The notes: a model not told the origin generated them from the letters alone. Positions 43,763 to 55,305 are shown, numbered from the stretch's first letter. The stretch is DNA of 64,000 nt from Helichrysum umbraculigerum (GCA_949592205.1 CATIUR010000003.1:17694501-17758500); one strand, 5' to 3'. Numbers and translations: made by a program.

Positions 43763-44098
43763 GCTGGTCGTTCTCCAGCGGTTTACAAACAGTACCGGTC
43801 GTTCTCCGGCCAAATACGCACGGGTCGTTCTCCCGTTCAAATAAAACAGTTTAATACGCACGGGTCGTCCTCCCGTCCAAACACTGCTGGTCGTTCTCCA
43901 GCGAAACACAGTACCGGTCGTTCTCCGGTCAATACGCATGGGTCGTTCTCCCATCCAAAGACGCACGGGTCATTCTCCCGTCCAGTTGCCAGTCGTTCTC
44001 TGGCGCTAAAATACGTTGCTGGTCGTTCTCCAGCGTTTTCATAAAAGTACCGGTCGTTCTCCGGCAAAATCAAAACAGTTTACCGGTCGTTCTTCGGT
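43763..44098. repeat. Array of 12 covarying mini-hairpins in C LTR 1
   Basis: Units such as CTGG-TCGTTCT-CCAG, CCGG-TCGTTCT-CCGG, CGGG-TCGTTCT-CCCG, TGGG-TCGTTCT-CCCA and CCAG-TCGTTCT-CTGG. The stem arms change together while the 7-nt loop stays almost fixed. Less regular units lie just before it (43670-43745), e.g. GGG-TTGTTCG-CCC and GGG-ATGTCA-CCC. Copies in LTR 2 (48466-48801) and LTR 3 (53173-53508). Confidence 0.9.
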
Positions 44099-44713
44099 CT
44101 AGTTAAAACAGTTTGTTGAATAGTTTATCATGTTTGGTTAGTTTATAGTATGAAAAATGCTATTTCATAAACAAAGTTCGCACAACAGTTCAATAGTTCA
44201 AAGTACTCTAATAGTTCGAGTAAAACACGTATGATAAACAATCATGTAAGTAAAAGCAGTTATGGCAATTAATAAAACAATTAAACAGTTTAAACAGTTG
44301 ACTATGTTTTCCACCCCAAAGTAGTTAAAACAGTAAAAGTAGGGGCTGTGAACTCACCTGTTGAGTTAAGTTGTTGTGCGAGTGCTAGCAAAGCCTAAGC
44401 CCAAGTACAGTCCGAAATCTCCTAACGTCCTAAACGTATGAGATTTAATAAGTATGTGGATGTCTAAGCTAATCATCCATGCTAGTGTTCGTACAACCAA
44501 GTTATGTCCAAAGTGTTTGTTAAACGTTCACGTTTGTATTTCGTTGTTTGTGAAAATGTATACGACTCGTTGGTGATAGTTTGAAATCATAATTTCAGCA
44601 AAATAAGTGTGTTTGTAATGTTTGTATCGTTCGTATATCGTATCGTATGTAAATATTCGTTTCCGGTTAAGTTCGACACTTAGTTTAAAATAAGTTGCAA
44701 TTTTTCTGTTTTT

Positions 44714-44988
44714 GGCGACACTGGTCTAGTGTCGCTATAGGCGACACTAGTTAGGCAACACTAAGTGAGTGTCGCTATATTCCTGATTTTAAATTGAGTA
44801 GCGACACTTGGTTAGTGTCGCTATAGGCGACACTTGTTCAATTATGGCGTCACTAAAGTAGTGTCGCTAGGATGGATCTGGTTAAGTATTTCAGCGACAC
44901 TTAAGTAGTGTCGCTATAGGGGCGACACTTAGGCATAGCGACACTTAGCTAGTGTCGCTAGCACTGTTTTTGGCACATAGCGACACTT
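44714..44988. repeat. GCGACACT/AGTGTCGC palindrome array in C LTR 1
   Basis: At least six inverted pairs, e.g. GCGACACT...AGTGTCGC, joined by 'tatag' linkers. Repeated at 49417-49690 and 54124-54397. Different in sequence from, but placed like, the GCGACACAA array of element A. Confidence 0.85.
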
Positions 44989-45465
44989 CCAACTGTTCGA
45001 CGAACAGTTTGAAAAAATTGGGTTTTTGGTCGATTTTAGACGTTTTTGGTTGTATAAATCACTAAAACATGGTAATCTAAGTATATTGAATACAAAATAT
45101 GAAAGAAAACTTCAAAATCTAAAGATTTGCGGGATTTGTCGGAAACTTACGAGTGTCGGATTTGAAATCCGAAAAGGTAGAAAGGTAGATCGTGATCTCG
45201 TGAACGATTTTCCTAAAGAAGATCGGTGATTCTTGACGTTTTTGTGGTAGTTTTTGTGGTTTTTGTGTGATTTTGGTGGTGGGTTTTGGAGTGAGAAAGA
45301 GATGGAGAAAGTGAGAGATAGAGAGAGAAGATGAAAGATGAAAGATGAAAATGAAAGGAAGAAAGGGTGGGGAGGTGGGTTTTGGTAGGTGATTTGCCTC
45401 CCTCCTCATCTTGTGGTATTTTACCCGTGTTCGTTTACCCGATCGTTAATGTTACTTTATTTTAA

Positions 45466-45467
<2 letters not shown>

Positions 45468-45531
<64 letters not shown>
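45468..45531. repeat. (TA)n microsatellite, C LTR 1
   Basis: Uninterrupted TA run; the corresponding runs in LTR 2 (50164-50234) and LTR 3 (54870-54890) differ strongly in length and explain most of the LTR length difference. Confidence 0.9.
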
Positions 45532-45534
<3 letters not shown>

Positions 45535-46219
45535 ACATATTTCATTTTATTTTTAATTAGGATCTTTTTATGAAACCAAATTAATTTAGTTATAAAATTT
45601 TAACTTTGTTTTATTCTAATTATACAAGTTTACGTTTTACGTTACAAAATGATATGTAAATATTATCGACATAATATTTAATTGTTAATATCGTTATTTA
45701 AATATTTTGTTTTATTAAATAATTTTGTTCACCAACAGTCGCATATTTTTGTCGCGTTTGTTTCCAATTCGATTCGTATGTAATTTCATCTAATTACAAA
45801 TAAGTAATACTAAGCGTATCAACTAGTTGGGCTGTGCTAGACTTACCTCTAAAATGTGTTGTGAATTCACTCAAGTAGGGAATTAGCCTAAAATGCAAAT
45901 GTTTAGTGTTAATAATTGTGTTTAAATTTGCGGGGTGTTACATTCTCCCCATGTTAGAGAAATTTCGTCCCGAGATTTAAAAGTCAAGTCGGATCGCCCG
46001 CGGCGTATGTTCTCCGATAAATTATGTCGTCAATAATAATACCCATTTGCGTGGCGCTTAATTGTTGCCAGAAAAGTTTTAACGATTTAGTATACTCGCG
46101 GTATAGTTTAAATAGTTATGCGTTCGATAATGGTCGAAGTTTACCAAGCGTTAAGTTTGAATAGACATTCGAACGGAACACATGTTAAATCGTAGCAACA
46201 GCTGTTAAGATATACCGTG

Positions 46220-47439
46220 CTAGCCGAGGTCCGCAACTGTTTCCAGAGCCCGGAGGATGTATGCGCGGCTACGACCCGGTGGGATGGTTGCGATGCGGTT
46301 GTTGTTGTTCTGATTGTTGTTCCCGGGGTTGTTCTGGTTGTTGTTCAGTTTTGGACATTGGTTTCGATAGTGCCATGGCTCGCTGCACTCGAAGCACGCA
46401 TTGTTTGTTCGAGGATGGGGGTTGGTTTTACAGTTTTGGGCCAAATGACCCCAGTTTCTGCAGTCTTGACAGAAGGCGCATTCGCCTGTGTGGTGCTTCC
46501 CGCACTTGTCACATTTCGGTTTGTTGCCAAGATAGGTTTTGGGTCCAGGGTTGGTGATTGCGGCGTAGGCTCGGGCGTTTCCCGGGTTCCTGTTTTGTTG
46601 ACCCTGGCGGTCATTGCCCTCGTTGTTCCTTTACGTTTGTGGGTTCCAGAGTCGCCCGCATCAGTACGGGTAAGTTCAGCTTTTCCTGTAGTAGTTTTCA
46701 GGGTTCCAATCAAGATTGCGTCGTCAGTCAAACTTTGAGCCAGATCCACTGCGCTCCTAAAGGTAGTCGGTTTGGAGGACATAACCATGCCTCGGATGTG
46801 TGGGGCTAAGCCCTTGTTGTAACGCTCGATGCGTTTGCTCTCGGGGGTCACCATGTGGGGTACCAGGCGTGCAAGTTCCTGGAATCTTGTTGTGTAACCG
46901 GTGATGTCAGCGCCGGTCATCTGAATGTTCCAGAGTTCGGCTTCAAGTTTCTGCATCTCGTTGGGAGGGCAAAATTCCTCCATCAGCATCTGTTTCAGAG
47001 TTCCCCAGGTCATGGAGTAAGCAGCTGGGCGTCCAATAATCTGGACCTGAGCGTTCCACCAGGTCAACGCTTTGTCAGCTAAGGTACACGTGGCGTACTT
47101 CACGATTTTGTCGGTGGCGCAGTCGCTGATATCGATCACCGATTCCATTTTCTCAATCCAGTGGACCAGGCCAATGGCCCCTTCGGTCCCGGTGAAGGTG
47201 CTGGGTTTACAAGACTGGAAGGTTTTGTAGGAACACCTCTGCTGGGTATTGGTTAGGGTTTCGCTGTTGACTAGAGTGGCTCCGCTATTGTTGGTCAGGT
47301 TTTCACGATTGCGGCTGGCCTCGTATTGAGCGATGGCTTCAGCCACGCGGCGTTCGATTATTTGTTCGGTTGTTTCTGGAGGCGGAGGTGGAGGAGGAAC
47401 ATTTCGTTGACTGTTTCGAGTATTTCTTTTAGGCGGCAT
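46220..47439 (-). pseudogene. C unit 1 gag, frameshifted
   Basis: Same gene as 50925-52145 but one base shorter: near 46629 an 'a' present in unit 2 is missing, which throws the zinc-knuckle region out of frame after residue ~280. The last knuckle also has two changes (CSEPWHYRNQC against CGEPGHYRNQC in unit 2). ATG taken at 47439 (MPPKRNTRN), just after the acceptor TTTTTCGCAG. Confidence 0.88.
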
Positions 47440-47861
47440 GATGACGTTCTGCGAAAAAGGAAATGCAGAAGTCAATGCCAATGAAAGGGATGTGAAGGAG
47501 GAAGTTCACATAATTCAGTTATCGAGCATTTAAGGAGAAAAGACAAAATCCCCATCACATATCTCACGACTATGAAACACCCATATGTACTTAGTATAAT
47601 ATAATCACGTTGGCCAGGCGTCATTATATGATACTAACTACATATTTCTTTCCATCAATCGTTTAATACGGTCAGGTTCAATGATAGCAGAATGAATCGA
47701 ACGGAGTACAGTTCAAATAATAGTTTGCGCGTATCGACGTGTCGTAACGATAGTTTGTACGTATGCAAATGTGTGTATCATGAGCGTTCTAGCCAAGGCT
47801 ATAGTCTAGGTCTCTAGGACTCTAAGTCAACTAAAGTTTCCTAGTTCGCTATAACCAATGT

Positions 47862-47873
47862 CTCTGATACCAA
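47862..47873 (-). other. Primer-binding site of C unit 1
   Basis: Minus strand TGGTATCAGAGA after LTR 2, the initiator tRNA-Met type as in element A (last base differs). The unit 2 copy is at about 52569-52580. Confidence 0.75.
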
Positions 47874-47875
47874 TC

Positions 47876-50160
47876 TGTAACACCCCTAAATTCGTCTGTT
47901 TTGTTTAGCGGAAGCATTTAGTTTAAGTACGGGGGTGCCACAAAAGCAAAGCATGCATACGTATCAGAGCATATGATTACAACAGAACAATATATACCTT
48001 AAGATGCCAAAGTATTTAATTACAAAGTTTACGATTCATCGAATCGTACAAGTTAAAAGGAATAGGTTTACAAAAGTAGATTTCTGAAATATGACTAAAA
48101 CATTTCAGTTATACTAAAGAAATCCATGTGTTTCCAAAAAGTTGGCATCCTAAAACTTCACAGGTCGCCTAATTCTCCATGTGGGTTGGCGGTTCTTACA
48201 TGCACAGCTAATTCCCTGAAAAACATAGTAAAAGTCAACAACGAGGTTGAGTGAATTCACAGGTTTTATGTTTGCAATCGTAGAGTCGAGTTGTAAGCAC
48301 AGTTGTTTAAATCATATACGTTCACAAATACGTTCACAAATAGTTATTGCCATAACAGTCAGGTAAAGTTTAGTGGAATGTTATCCAAAGTATAAGTTTA
48401 GTGGGTTGTTCGACCAAAGTTTAGTTTACGTGAGATGTTACCCAAAATGTCAGTTTAAAACACGTGCTGGTCGTTCTCCAGCGGTTTACAAACAGTACCG
48501 GTCGTTCTCCGGCTAAATACGCACGGGTCGTTCTCCCGTTCAAATAAAACAGTTTAATACGCACGGGTCGTTCTCCCGTCCAAACACTGCTGGTCGTTCT
48601 CCAGCGAAACACTGTACCGGTCGTTCTCCGGTCAATACGCATGGGTCGTTCTCCCATCCAAAGACGCACGGGTCGTTCTCCCGTCCAGTGGCCAGTCGTT
48701 CTCTGGCGCTAAAATACGTTGCTGGTCGTTCTCCAGCGTTTTCATAAAAGTACCGGTCGTTCTCCGGCCAAATCAAAACAGTTTACCGGTCGTTCTCCGG
48801 TCTAGTTAAAACAGTTTGTCGAATAGTTTATCATGTTTGGTTAGTTTATAGTATGAAAATGTTATTTCATAAACAAAGTTCGCACAACAGTTCAATAGTT
48901 CAAAGTACTCTAATAGTTCGAGTAAAACACGTATGATAAACAATCATGTAAGTAAAAGCAGTTATGGCAATTAATAAAACAGTTAAACAGTTTAAACAGT
49001 TGACTATGTTTTCCACCCCAAAGTAGTTAAAACAGTAAAAGTAGGGGCTGTGAACTCACCTGTTGAGTTAAGTTGTTGTGCGAGTGCTAGCAAAGCCTAA
49101 GCCCAAGTACAGTCCGAAATCTCCTAACGTCCTAAACGTATGAGATTTAATAAGTATGTGGATGTCTAAGCTAATCATCCATGCTAGTGTTCGTACAACC
49201 AAGTTATGTCCAAAGTGTTTGTTAAACGTTCACGTTTGTATTTCGTTGTTTGTGAAAATGTATACGACTCGTTGGTGATAGTTTGAAATCATAATTTCAG
49301 CAAAATAAGTGTGTTTGTAATGTTTGTATCGTTCGTATATCGTATCGTATGTAAATATTCGTTTCCGGTTAAGTTCGACACTTAGTTTAAAATAAGTTGC
49401 AATTTTTCTGTTTTTGGCGACACTGGTCTAGTGTCGCTATAGGCGACACTAGTTAGGCGACACTAAGTGAGCGTCGCTATATTCCTGATTTTAAATTGAG
49501 TAGCGACACTTGGTTAGTGTCGCTATAGGCGACACTTGTTCAATTATGACGTCACTAAAGTAGTGTCGCTAGGATGGATCTGGTTAAGTATTTCAGCGAC
49601 ACTTAAGTAGTGTCGCTATAGGGGCGACACTTAGGCATAGCGACACTTAGCTAGTGTCGCTAGCACTGTTTTTGGCACATAGCGACACTTCCAACTGTTC
49701 GACGAACAGTTTGAAAAAGTCGGGTTTTTGGTCGATTTTGGACGTTTTCGGTTGTATAAATCACTAAAACATGGTAATCTAAGTATATTGAATACAAAAT
49801 ATGAAAGAAAACTTCAAAATCTAAAGATTTGCGGGATTTGTCGGAAACTTACGAGTGTCGGATTTGAAATCCGAAAAGGTAGAAAGGTAGATCGTGATCT
49901 CGTGAACGATTTTCCTAAAGAAGCTCGGTGATTCTTGACGTTTTTGTGGTAGTTTTTGTGGTTTTTGTGTGATTTTGGTGGTGGGTTTTGGAGTGAGAAA
50001 GAGATGGAGAAAGTGAGAGATAGAGAGAGAAGATGAAAGATGAAAATGAAAGGAAGAAAGGGTGGGGAGGTGGGTTTTGGTAGGTGATTTGCCTCCCTCC
50101 TCATCTTGTGGTATTTTACCCGTGTTCGTTTACCCGATCGTTAATGTTACTTTATTTTAA

Positions 50161-50236
<76 letters not shown>

Positions 50237-50647
50237 ATTACATATTTCATTTTATTTTTAATTAGGATCTTTTTATGAAACCAAATTAATTTAGTTATAA
50301 AATTTTAACTTTGTTTTATTCTAATTATACAAGTTTACGTTTTACGTTACAAAATGATATGCAAATATTATCGACATAATATTTAATTGTTAATATCGTT
50401 ATTTAAATATTTCGTTTAATTAAATAATTTTGTTCACCAACAGTCGCATATTTTTGTCGCGTTTGTTTCCTATTCGATTCGTATGTAATTTCATCTAATT
50501 ACAAATAAGTAATACTAAGCGTATCAACTAGTTGGGCTGTGCTAGACTTACCTCTAAAATGTGTTGTGAATTCACTCAAGTAGGGAATTAGCCTAAAATG
50601 CAAATGTTTAGTGTTAATAATTGTGTTTAAATTTGCGGGGTGTTACA
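47876..50647 (-). repeat. C LTR 2 (2,772 bp, middle)
   Basis: Shared LTR: 5' LTR for unit 1 and 3' LTR for unit 2. Hairpin array 48466-48801, palindrome array 49417-49690, donor-like GTAAGT at 49852, (TA)n 50164-50234. Confidence 0.92.
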
Positions 50648-50924
50648 TTCTCCCCATGTTAGAGAAATTTCGTCCCGAGATTTAAAAGTCAAGTCGGATC
50701 GCCCGCGGCGTATGTTCTCCGATAAATTATGTCGTCAATAATAATACCCATTTGCGTGGCGCTCAATTGTTGCCAGAAAAGTTTTAACGATTTAGTATAC
50801 TCGCGGTATAGTTTAAATAGTTATGCGTTCGATAATGGTCGAAGTTTACCAAGCGTTAAGTTTGAATAGACATTCGAACGGAACACATGTTAAATCGTAG
50901 CAACAGCTGTTAAGACATACCGTG

Positions 50925-52145
50925 CTAGCCGAGGTCCGCAACTGTTTCCGGAGCCCGGAGGATGTATGCGCGGCTACGACCCGGTGGGATGGTTGCGATG
51001 CGGTTGTTGTTGTTCTGATTGTTGTTCCCGGGGTTGTTCTGGTTGTTGTTCAGTTTTGGACATTGGTTTCGATAGTGCCCCGGCTCGCCGCACTCGAAGC
51101 ACGCATTGTTTGTTCGAGGAGGGGGGTTGGTTTTACAGTTTTGGGCTAAATGACCCCAGTTTCTGCAGTCTTGACAGAAGGCGCATTCGCCTGTGTGGTG
51201 CTTCCCGCACTTGTCACATTTCGGTTTGTTGCCAAGATAGGTTTTGGGTCCAGGGTTGGTGATTGCGGCGTAGGCTCGGGCGGTTCCCGGGTTCCTGTTT
51301 TGTTGACCCTGGCGGTCATTGCCCTCGTTGTTCCATTTACGTTTGTGGGTTCCAGAGTCGCCCGCATCAGTACGGGTAAGTTCAGCTTTTCCTGTAGTAG
51401 TTTTCAGGGTTCCAATCAAGATTGCGTCGTCAGTCAAACTTTGAGCCAGATCCACTGCGCTCCTAAAGGTAGTCGGTTTGGAGGACATAACCATGCCTCG
51501 GATCTGTGGGGCTAAGCCCTTGTTGTAACGCTCGATGCGTTTGCTCTCGCGGGTCACCATGTGGGGTACCAGGCGTGCAAGTTCCTGGAATCTAGTTGTG
51601 TAACCGGTGATGTCAGCGCCGGTCATCTGAATGTTCCAGAGTTCGGCTTCAAGTTTCTGCATCTCGTTGGGAGGGCAAAATTCCACCATCAGCATCTGTT
51701 TCAGAGTTCCCCAGGTCATGGAGTAAGCAGCTGGGCGTCCAATAATCTGGACCTGAGCGTTCCACCAGGTCAACGCTTTGTCAGCTAAGGTACACGTGGC
51801 GTACTTCACGATTTTATCGATGGTGCAGTCGCTGATATCGATCACCGATTCCATTTTCTCAATCCAGTGGACCAGGCCAATGGCCCCTTCGGTCCCGGTG
51901 AAGGTGCTGGGTTTACAAGACTGGAAGGTTTTGTAGGAACACCCCTGCTGGGTATTGGTTGGGGTTTCGCTGTTGACTGGAGTGGCTCCGCTATTGTTGG
52001 TCAGGTTTTCACGATTGCGGCTGGCCTCGTATTGAGCGATGGCTTCAGCCACGCGGCGTTCGATTATTTGTTCGGTTGTTTCTGGAGGCGGAGGTGGAGG
52101 AGGAACATTTCGTTGACTGTTTCGAGTATTTCTTTTAGGCGGCAT
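50925..52145 (-). CDS. C unit 2 Gag (406 aa, intact)
   Basis: ATG at 52145 (MPPKRNTRNSQRNVPPPPPPP). The Gag core is like that of element A: FTGTEGAIGLVHWIEKMESV, ALTWWNAQVQ, LKQMLMVEFCPPNEMQKLE, DITGYTTRFQELARL. Cysteine clusters follow near residues 320-375: CDKCGKHHTGEC, CQDCRNWGHLAQNC and CFECGEPGHYRNQC. The tail is Asn-rich. There is no protease or pol after it; the stop is 277 bp before LTR 2. It would form particles packaging its own RNA with enzymes from a relative; that role is inference from TR-GAG elements. Confidence 0.9.
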   Translation of the reverse strand: MPPKRNTRNSQRNVPPPPPPPETTEQIIERRVAEAIAQYEASRNRENLTNNSGATPVNSETPTNTQQGCSYKTFQSCKPSTFTGTEGAIGLVHWIEKMESVIDISDCTIDKIVKYATCTLADKALTWWNAQVQIIGRPAAYSMTWGTLKQMLMVEFCPPNEMQKLEAELWNIQMTGADITGYTTRFQELARLVPHMVTRESKRIERYNKGLAPQIRGMVMSSKPTTFRSAVDLAQSLTDDAILIGTLKTTTGKAELTRTDAGDSGTHKRKWNNEGNDRQGQQNRNPGTARAYAAITNPGPKTYLGNKPKCDKCGKHHTGECAFCQDCRNWGHLAQNCKTNPPPRTNNACFECGEPGHYRNQCPKLNNNQNNPGNNNQNNNNRIATIPPGRSRAYILRAPETVADLG

Positions 52146-52154
52146 GATGACGTT

Positions 52155-54559
52155 CTGCGAAAAAGGAAATGCAGAAGTCAATGCCAATGAAAGGGATGTG
52201 AAGGAGGAAGTTCACATAACTCAGTTATCGAGCATTTAAGGAGAAAAGACAAAATCCCCATCACATATCTCACGACTATGAAACACCCATATGTACTTAG
52301 TATAATATAATCACGTTGGCCAGGCGTCATTATATGATACTAACTACATATTTCTTTCCATCAATCGTTTAATACGGTCAGGTTCAATGATAGCAGAATG
52401 AATCGAACGGAGTACAGTTCAAATAATAGTTTGCGCGTATCGACGTGTCGTAACGATAGTTTGTACGTATGCAAATGTGTGTATGCATGAGCGTTCTAGC
52501 CAAGGCTATAGTCTAGGTCTCTAGGTCTCTAAGTCAACTAAAGTTTCCTAGTTCGCTATAACCAATGTCTCTGATACCAATCTGTAACACCCCCAAATTC
52601 GTCTGTTTTGTTTAGCGGAAGCATTTAGTTTAAGTACGGGGGTGCCACAAAAGCAAAGCATGCATACGTATCAGAGCATATGATTACAACAGAACAATAT
52701 ATACCTTAAGATGCCAAAGTATTTAATTACAAAGTTTACGATTCATCGAATCGTACAAGTTAAAAGGAATAGGTTTACAAAAGTAGATTTCTGAAATATG
52801 ACTAAAACATTTCAGTTTTACTAAAGAAATCCATGTGTTTCCAAAAAGTTGGCATCCTAAAACTTCACAGGTCGCCTAATTCTCCATGTGGGTTGGCGGT
52901 TCTTACATGCGCAGCTAATTCCCTGAAAAACATAGTAAAAGTCAACAACGAGGTTGAGTGAATTCACAGGTTTTATGTTTGCAATCGTAGAGTCGAGTTT
53001 TAAGCACAGTTGTTTAAATCATATACGTTCACAAATACGTTCACAAATAGTTATTGCCATAACAGTCAGGTAAAGTTTAGTGGAATGTTATCCAAAGTAT
53101 AAGTTTAGTGGGTTGTTCGCCCAAAGTTTAGTTTACGTGAGATGTTACCCAAAATGTCAGTTTAAAACACGTGCTGGTCGTTCTCCAGCGGTTTACAAAC
53201 AGTACCGGTCGTTCTCCGGCTAAATACGCACGGGTCGTTCTCCCGTTCAAATAAAACAGTTTAATACGCACGGGTCGTTCTCCCGTCCAAACACTGCTGG
53301 TCGTTCTCCAGCGAAACACTGTACCGGTCGTTCTCCGGTCAATACGCATGGGTCGTTCTCCCATCCAAAGACGCACGGGTCGTTCTCCCGTCCAGTGGCC
53401 AGTCGTTCTCTGGCGCTAAAATACGTTGCTGGTCGTTCTCCAGCGTTTTCATAAAAGTACCGGTCGTTCTCCGGCCAAATCAAAACAGTTTACCGGTCGT
53501 TCTCGGGTCTAGTTAAAACAGTTTGTCGAATAGTTTATCATGTTTGGTTAGTTTATAGTATGAAAATGTTATTTCATAAACAAAGTTCGCACAACAGTTC
53601 AATAGTTCAAAGTACTCTAATAGTTCGAGTAAAACACGTATGATAAACAATCATGTAAGTAAAAGCAGTTATGGCAATTAATAAAACAGTTAAACAGTTT
53701 AAACAGTTGACTATGTTTTCCACCCCAAAGTAGTTAAAACAGTAAAAGTAGGGGCTGTGAACTCACCTGTTGAGTTAAGTTGTTGTGCGAGTGCTAGCAA
53801 AGCCTAAGCCCAAGTACAGTCCAAAATCTCCTAACGTCCTAAACGTATGAGATTTAATAAGTATGTGGATGTCTAAGCTAATCATCCATGCCAGTGTTCG
53901 TACAACCAAGTTATGTCCAAAGTGTTTGTTAAACGTTCACGTTTGTATTTCGTTGTTTGTGAAAATGTATACGACTCGTTGGTGATAGTTTGAAATCATA
54001 ATTTCAGCAAAATAAGTGTGTTTGTAATGTTTGTATCGTTCGTATATCGTATCGTATGTAAATATTCGTTTCCGGTTAAGTTCGACACTTAGTTTAAAAT
54101 AAGTTGCAATTTTTCTGTTTTTGGCGACACTGGTCTAGTGTCGCTATAGGCGACACTAGTTAGGCGACACTAAGTGAACGTCGCTATATTCCTGATTTTA
54201 AATTGAGTAGCGACACTTGGTTAGTGTCGCTATAGGCGACACTTGTTCAATTATGACGTCACTAAAGTAGTGTCGCTAGGATGGATCTGGTTAAGTATTT
54301 CAGCGACACTTAAGTAGTGTCGCTATAGGGGCGATACTTAGGCATAGCGACACTTAGCTAGTGTCGCTAGCACTGTTTTTGGCACATAGCGACACTTCCA
54401 ACTGTTCGACAAACAGTTTGAAAAAGTCGGGTTTTTGGTCGATTTTGGACGTTTTCGGTTGTATAAATCACTAAAACATGGTAATCTAAGTATATTGAAT
54501 ACAAAATATGAAAGAAAACTTCAAAATCTAAAGATTTGCGGGATTTGTCGGAAACTTAC
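52155..54559 (-). other. Putative leader intron of C unit 2
   Basis: Donor CACTC/GTAAGT (GT at 54559-54558) and acceptor CCTTTTTCGCAG (AG at 52156-52155), ten bases before the gag ATG. Unit 1 has the same pair at 49852 and 47449. Splicing would remove the palindrome and hairpin arrays and the PBS. Confidence 0.5.
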
Positions 54560-55305
54560 GAGTGTCGGATTTGAAATCCGAAAAGGTAGAAAGGTAGATC
54601 GTGATCTCGTGAACGTTTTTCCTAAAGAAGCTCGGTGATTCTTGACGTTTTTGTGGTAGTTTTTGTGGTTTTTGTGTGATTTTGGTGGTGGGTTTTGGAG
54701 TGAGAAAGAGATGGAGAAAGTGAGAGATAGAGAGAGAAGATGAAAGATGAAAATGAAAGGAAGAAAGGGTGGGGATGTGGGTTTTGGTAGGTGATTTGCC
54801 TCCCTCCTCATCTTGTGGTATTTTACCCGTGTTCGTTTACCCGATCGTTAATGTTACTTTATTTTAACTAATATATATATATATATATATTTTTATTACA
54901 TATTTCATTTTATTTTTAATTAGGATCTTTTTATGAAACCAAATTAATTTAGTTATAAAATTTTAACTTTGTTTTATTCTAATTATACAAGTTTACGTTT
55001 TACGTTACAAAATGATATGTAAATATTATCGACATAATATTTAATTGTTAATATCGTTATTTAAATATTTCGTTTTATTAAATAATTTTGTTCACCAACA
55101 GTCGCATATTTTTGTCGCGTTTGTTTCCAATTCGATTCGTATGTAATTTCATCTAATTACAAATAAGTAATACTAAGCGTATCAACTAGTTGGGCTGTGC
55201 TAGACTTACCTCTAAAATGTGTTGTGAATTCACTCAAGTAGGGAATTAGCCTAAAATGCAAATGTTTAGCGTTAATAATTGTGTTTAAATATGCCGGGTG
55301 TTACA
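52583..55305 (-). repeat. C LTR 3 (2,723 bp)
   Basis: 5' LTR of the array in the direction of transcription. Hairpin array 53173-53508, palindrome array 54124-54397, short (TA)n 54870-54890. Confidence 0.92.

Larger units (their letters stand above)
43173..45942 (-). repeat. C LTR 1 (2,770 bp)
   Basis: Hairpin array 43763-44098, GCGACACT palindrome array 44714-44988, donor-like GTAAGT near 45146-45151, CT-rich leader 45270-45370, and a (TA)n run at 45468-45531 upstream of the leader. Confidence 0.92.
43173..55305 (-). mobile_element. Array C: tandem gag-only LTR retrotransposon, LTR-gag-LTR-gag-LTR
   Basis: LTRs 43173-45942, 47876-50647 and 52583-55305; internal regions 45943-47875 and 50648-52582 (about 1.93 kb each) encode only Gag. 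LTR ends are TGTAACACCC and GGTGTTACA, much like element A. LTRs are longer than the internal part, as in terminal-repeat gag (TR-GAG) elements. One pair of ttaac duplications around three LTRs fits a single insertion that was later enlarged by unequal recombination between LTRs. No pol, so non-autonomous; PBS and polypurine-tract neighbourhood match element A's family. Confidence 0.92.

Noticed and set aside
43763..44098. CRISPR-like repeat array
   Set aside because: The units are 17-nt hairpins with variable stems in a plant LTR, spacers are short and partly similar, and no cas genes exist; it is an LTR structural array.
46217..46738. 173-aa plus-strand ORF opposite C unit 1 gag
   Set aside because: Antisense shadow of the gag zinc-knuckle region; its length depends on the gag codon pattern and the equivalent frame differs in unit 2.
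53247..53483. Short proteins with repeated GERP/ENDP residues in the C LTRs
   Set aside because: They are translations of the hairpin array in one frame, with no start context or family similarity; the conserved feature is the nucleotide structure.
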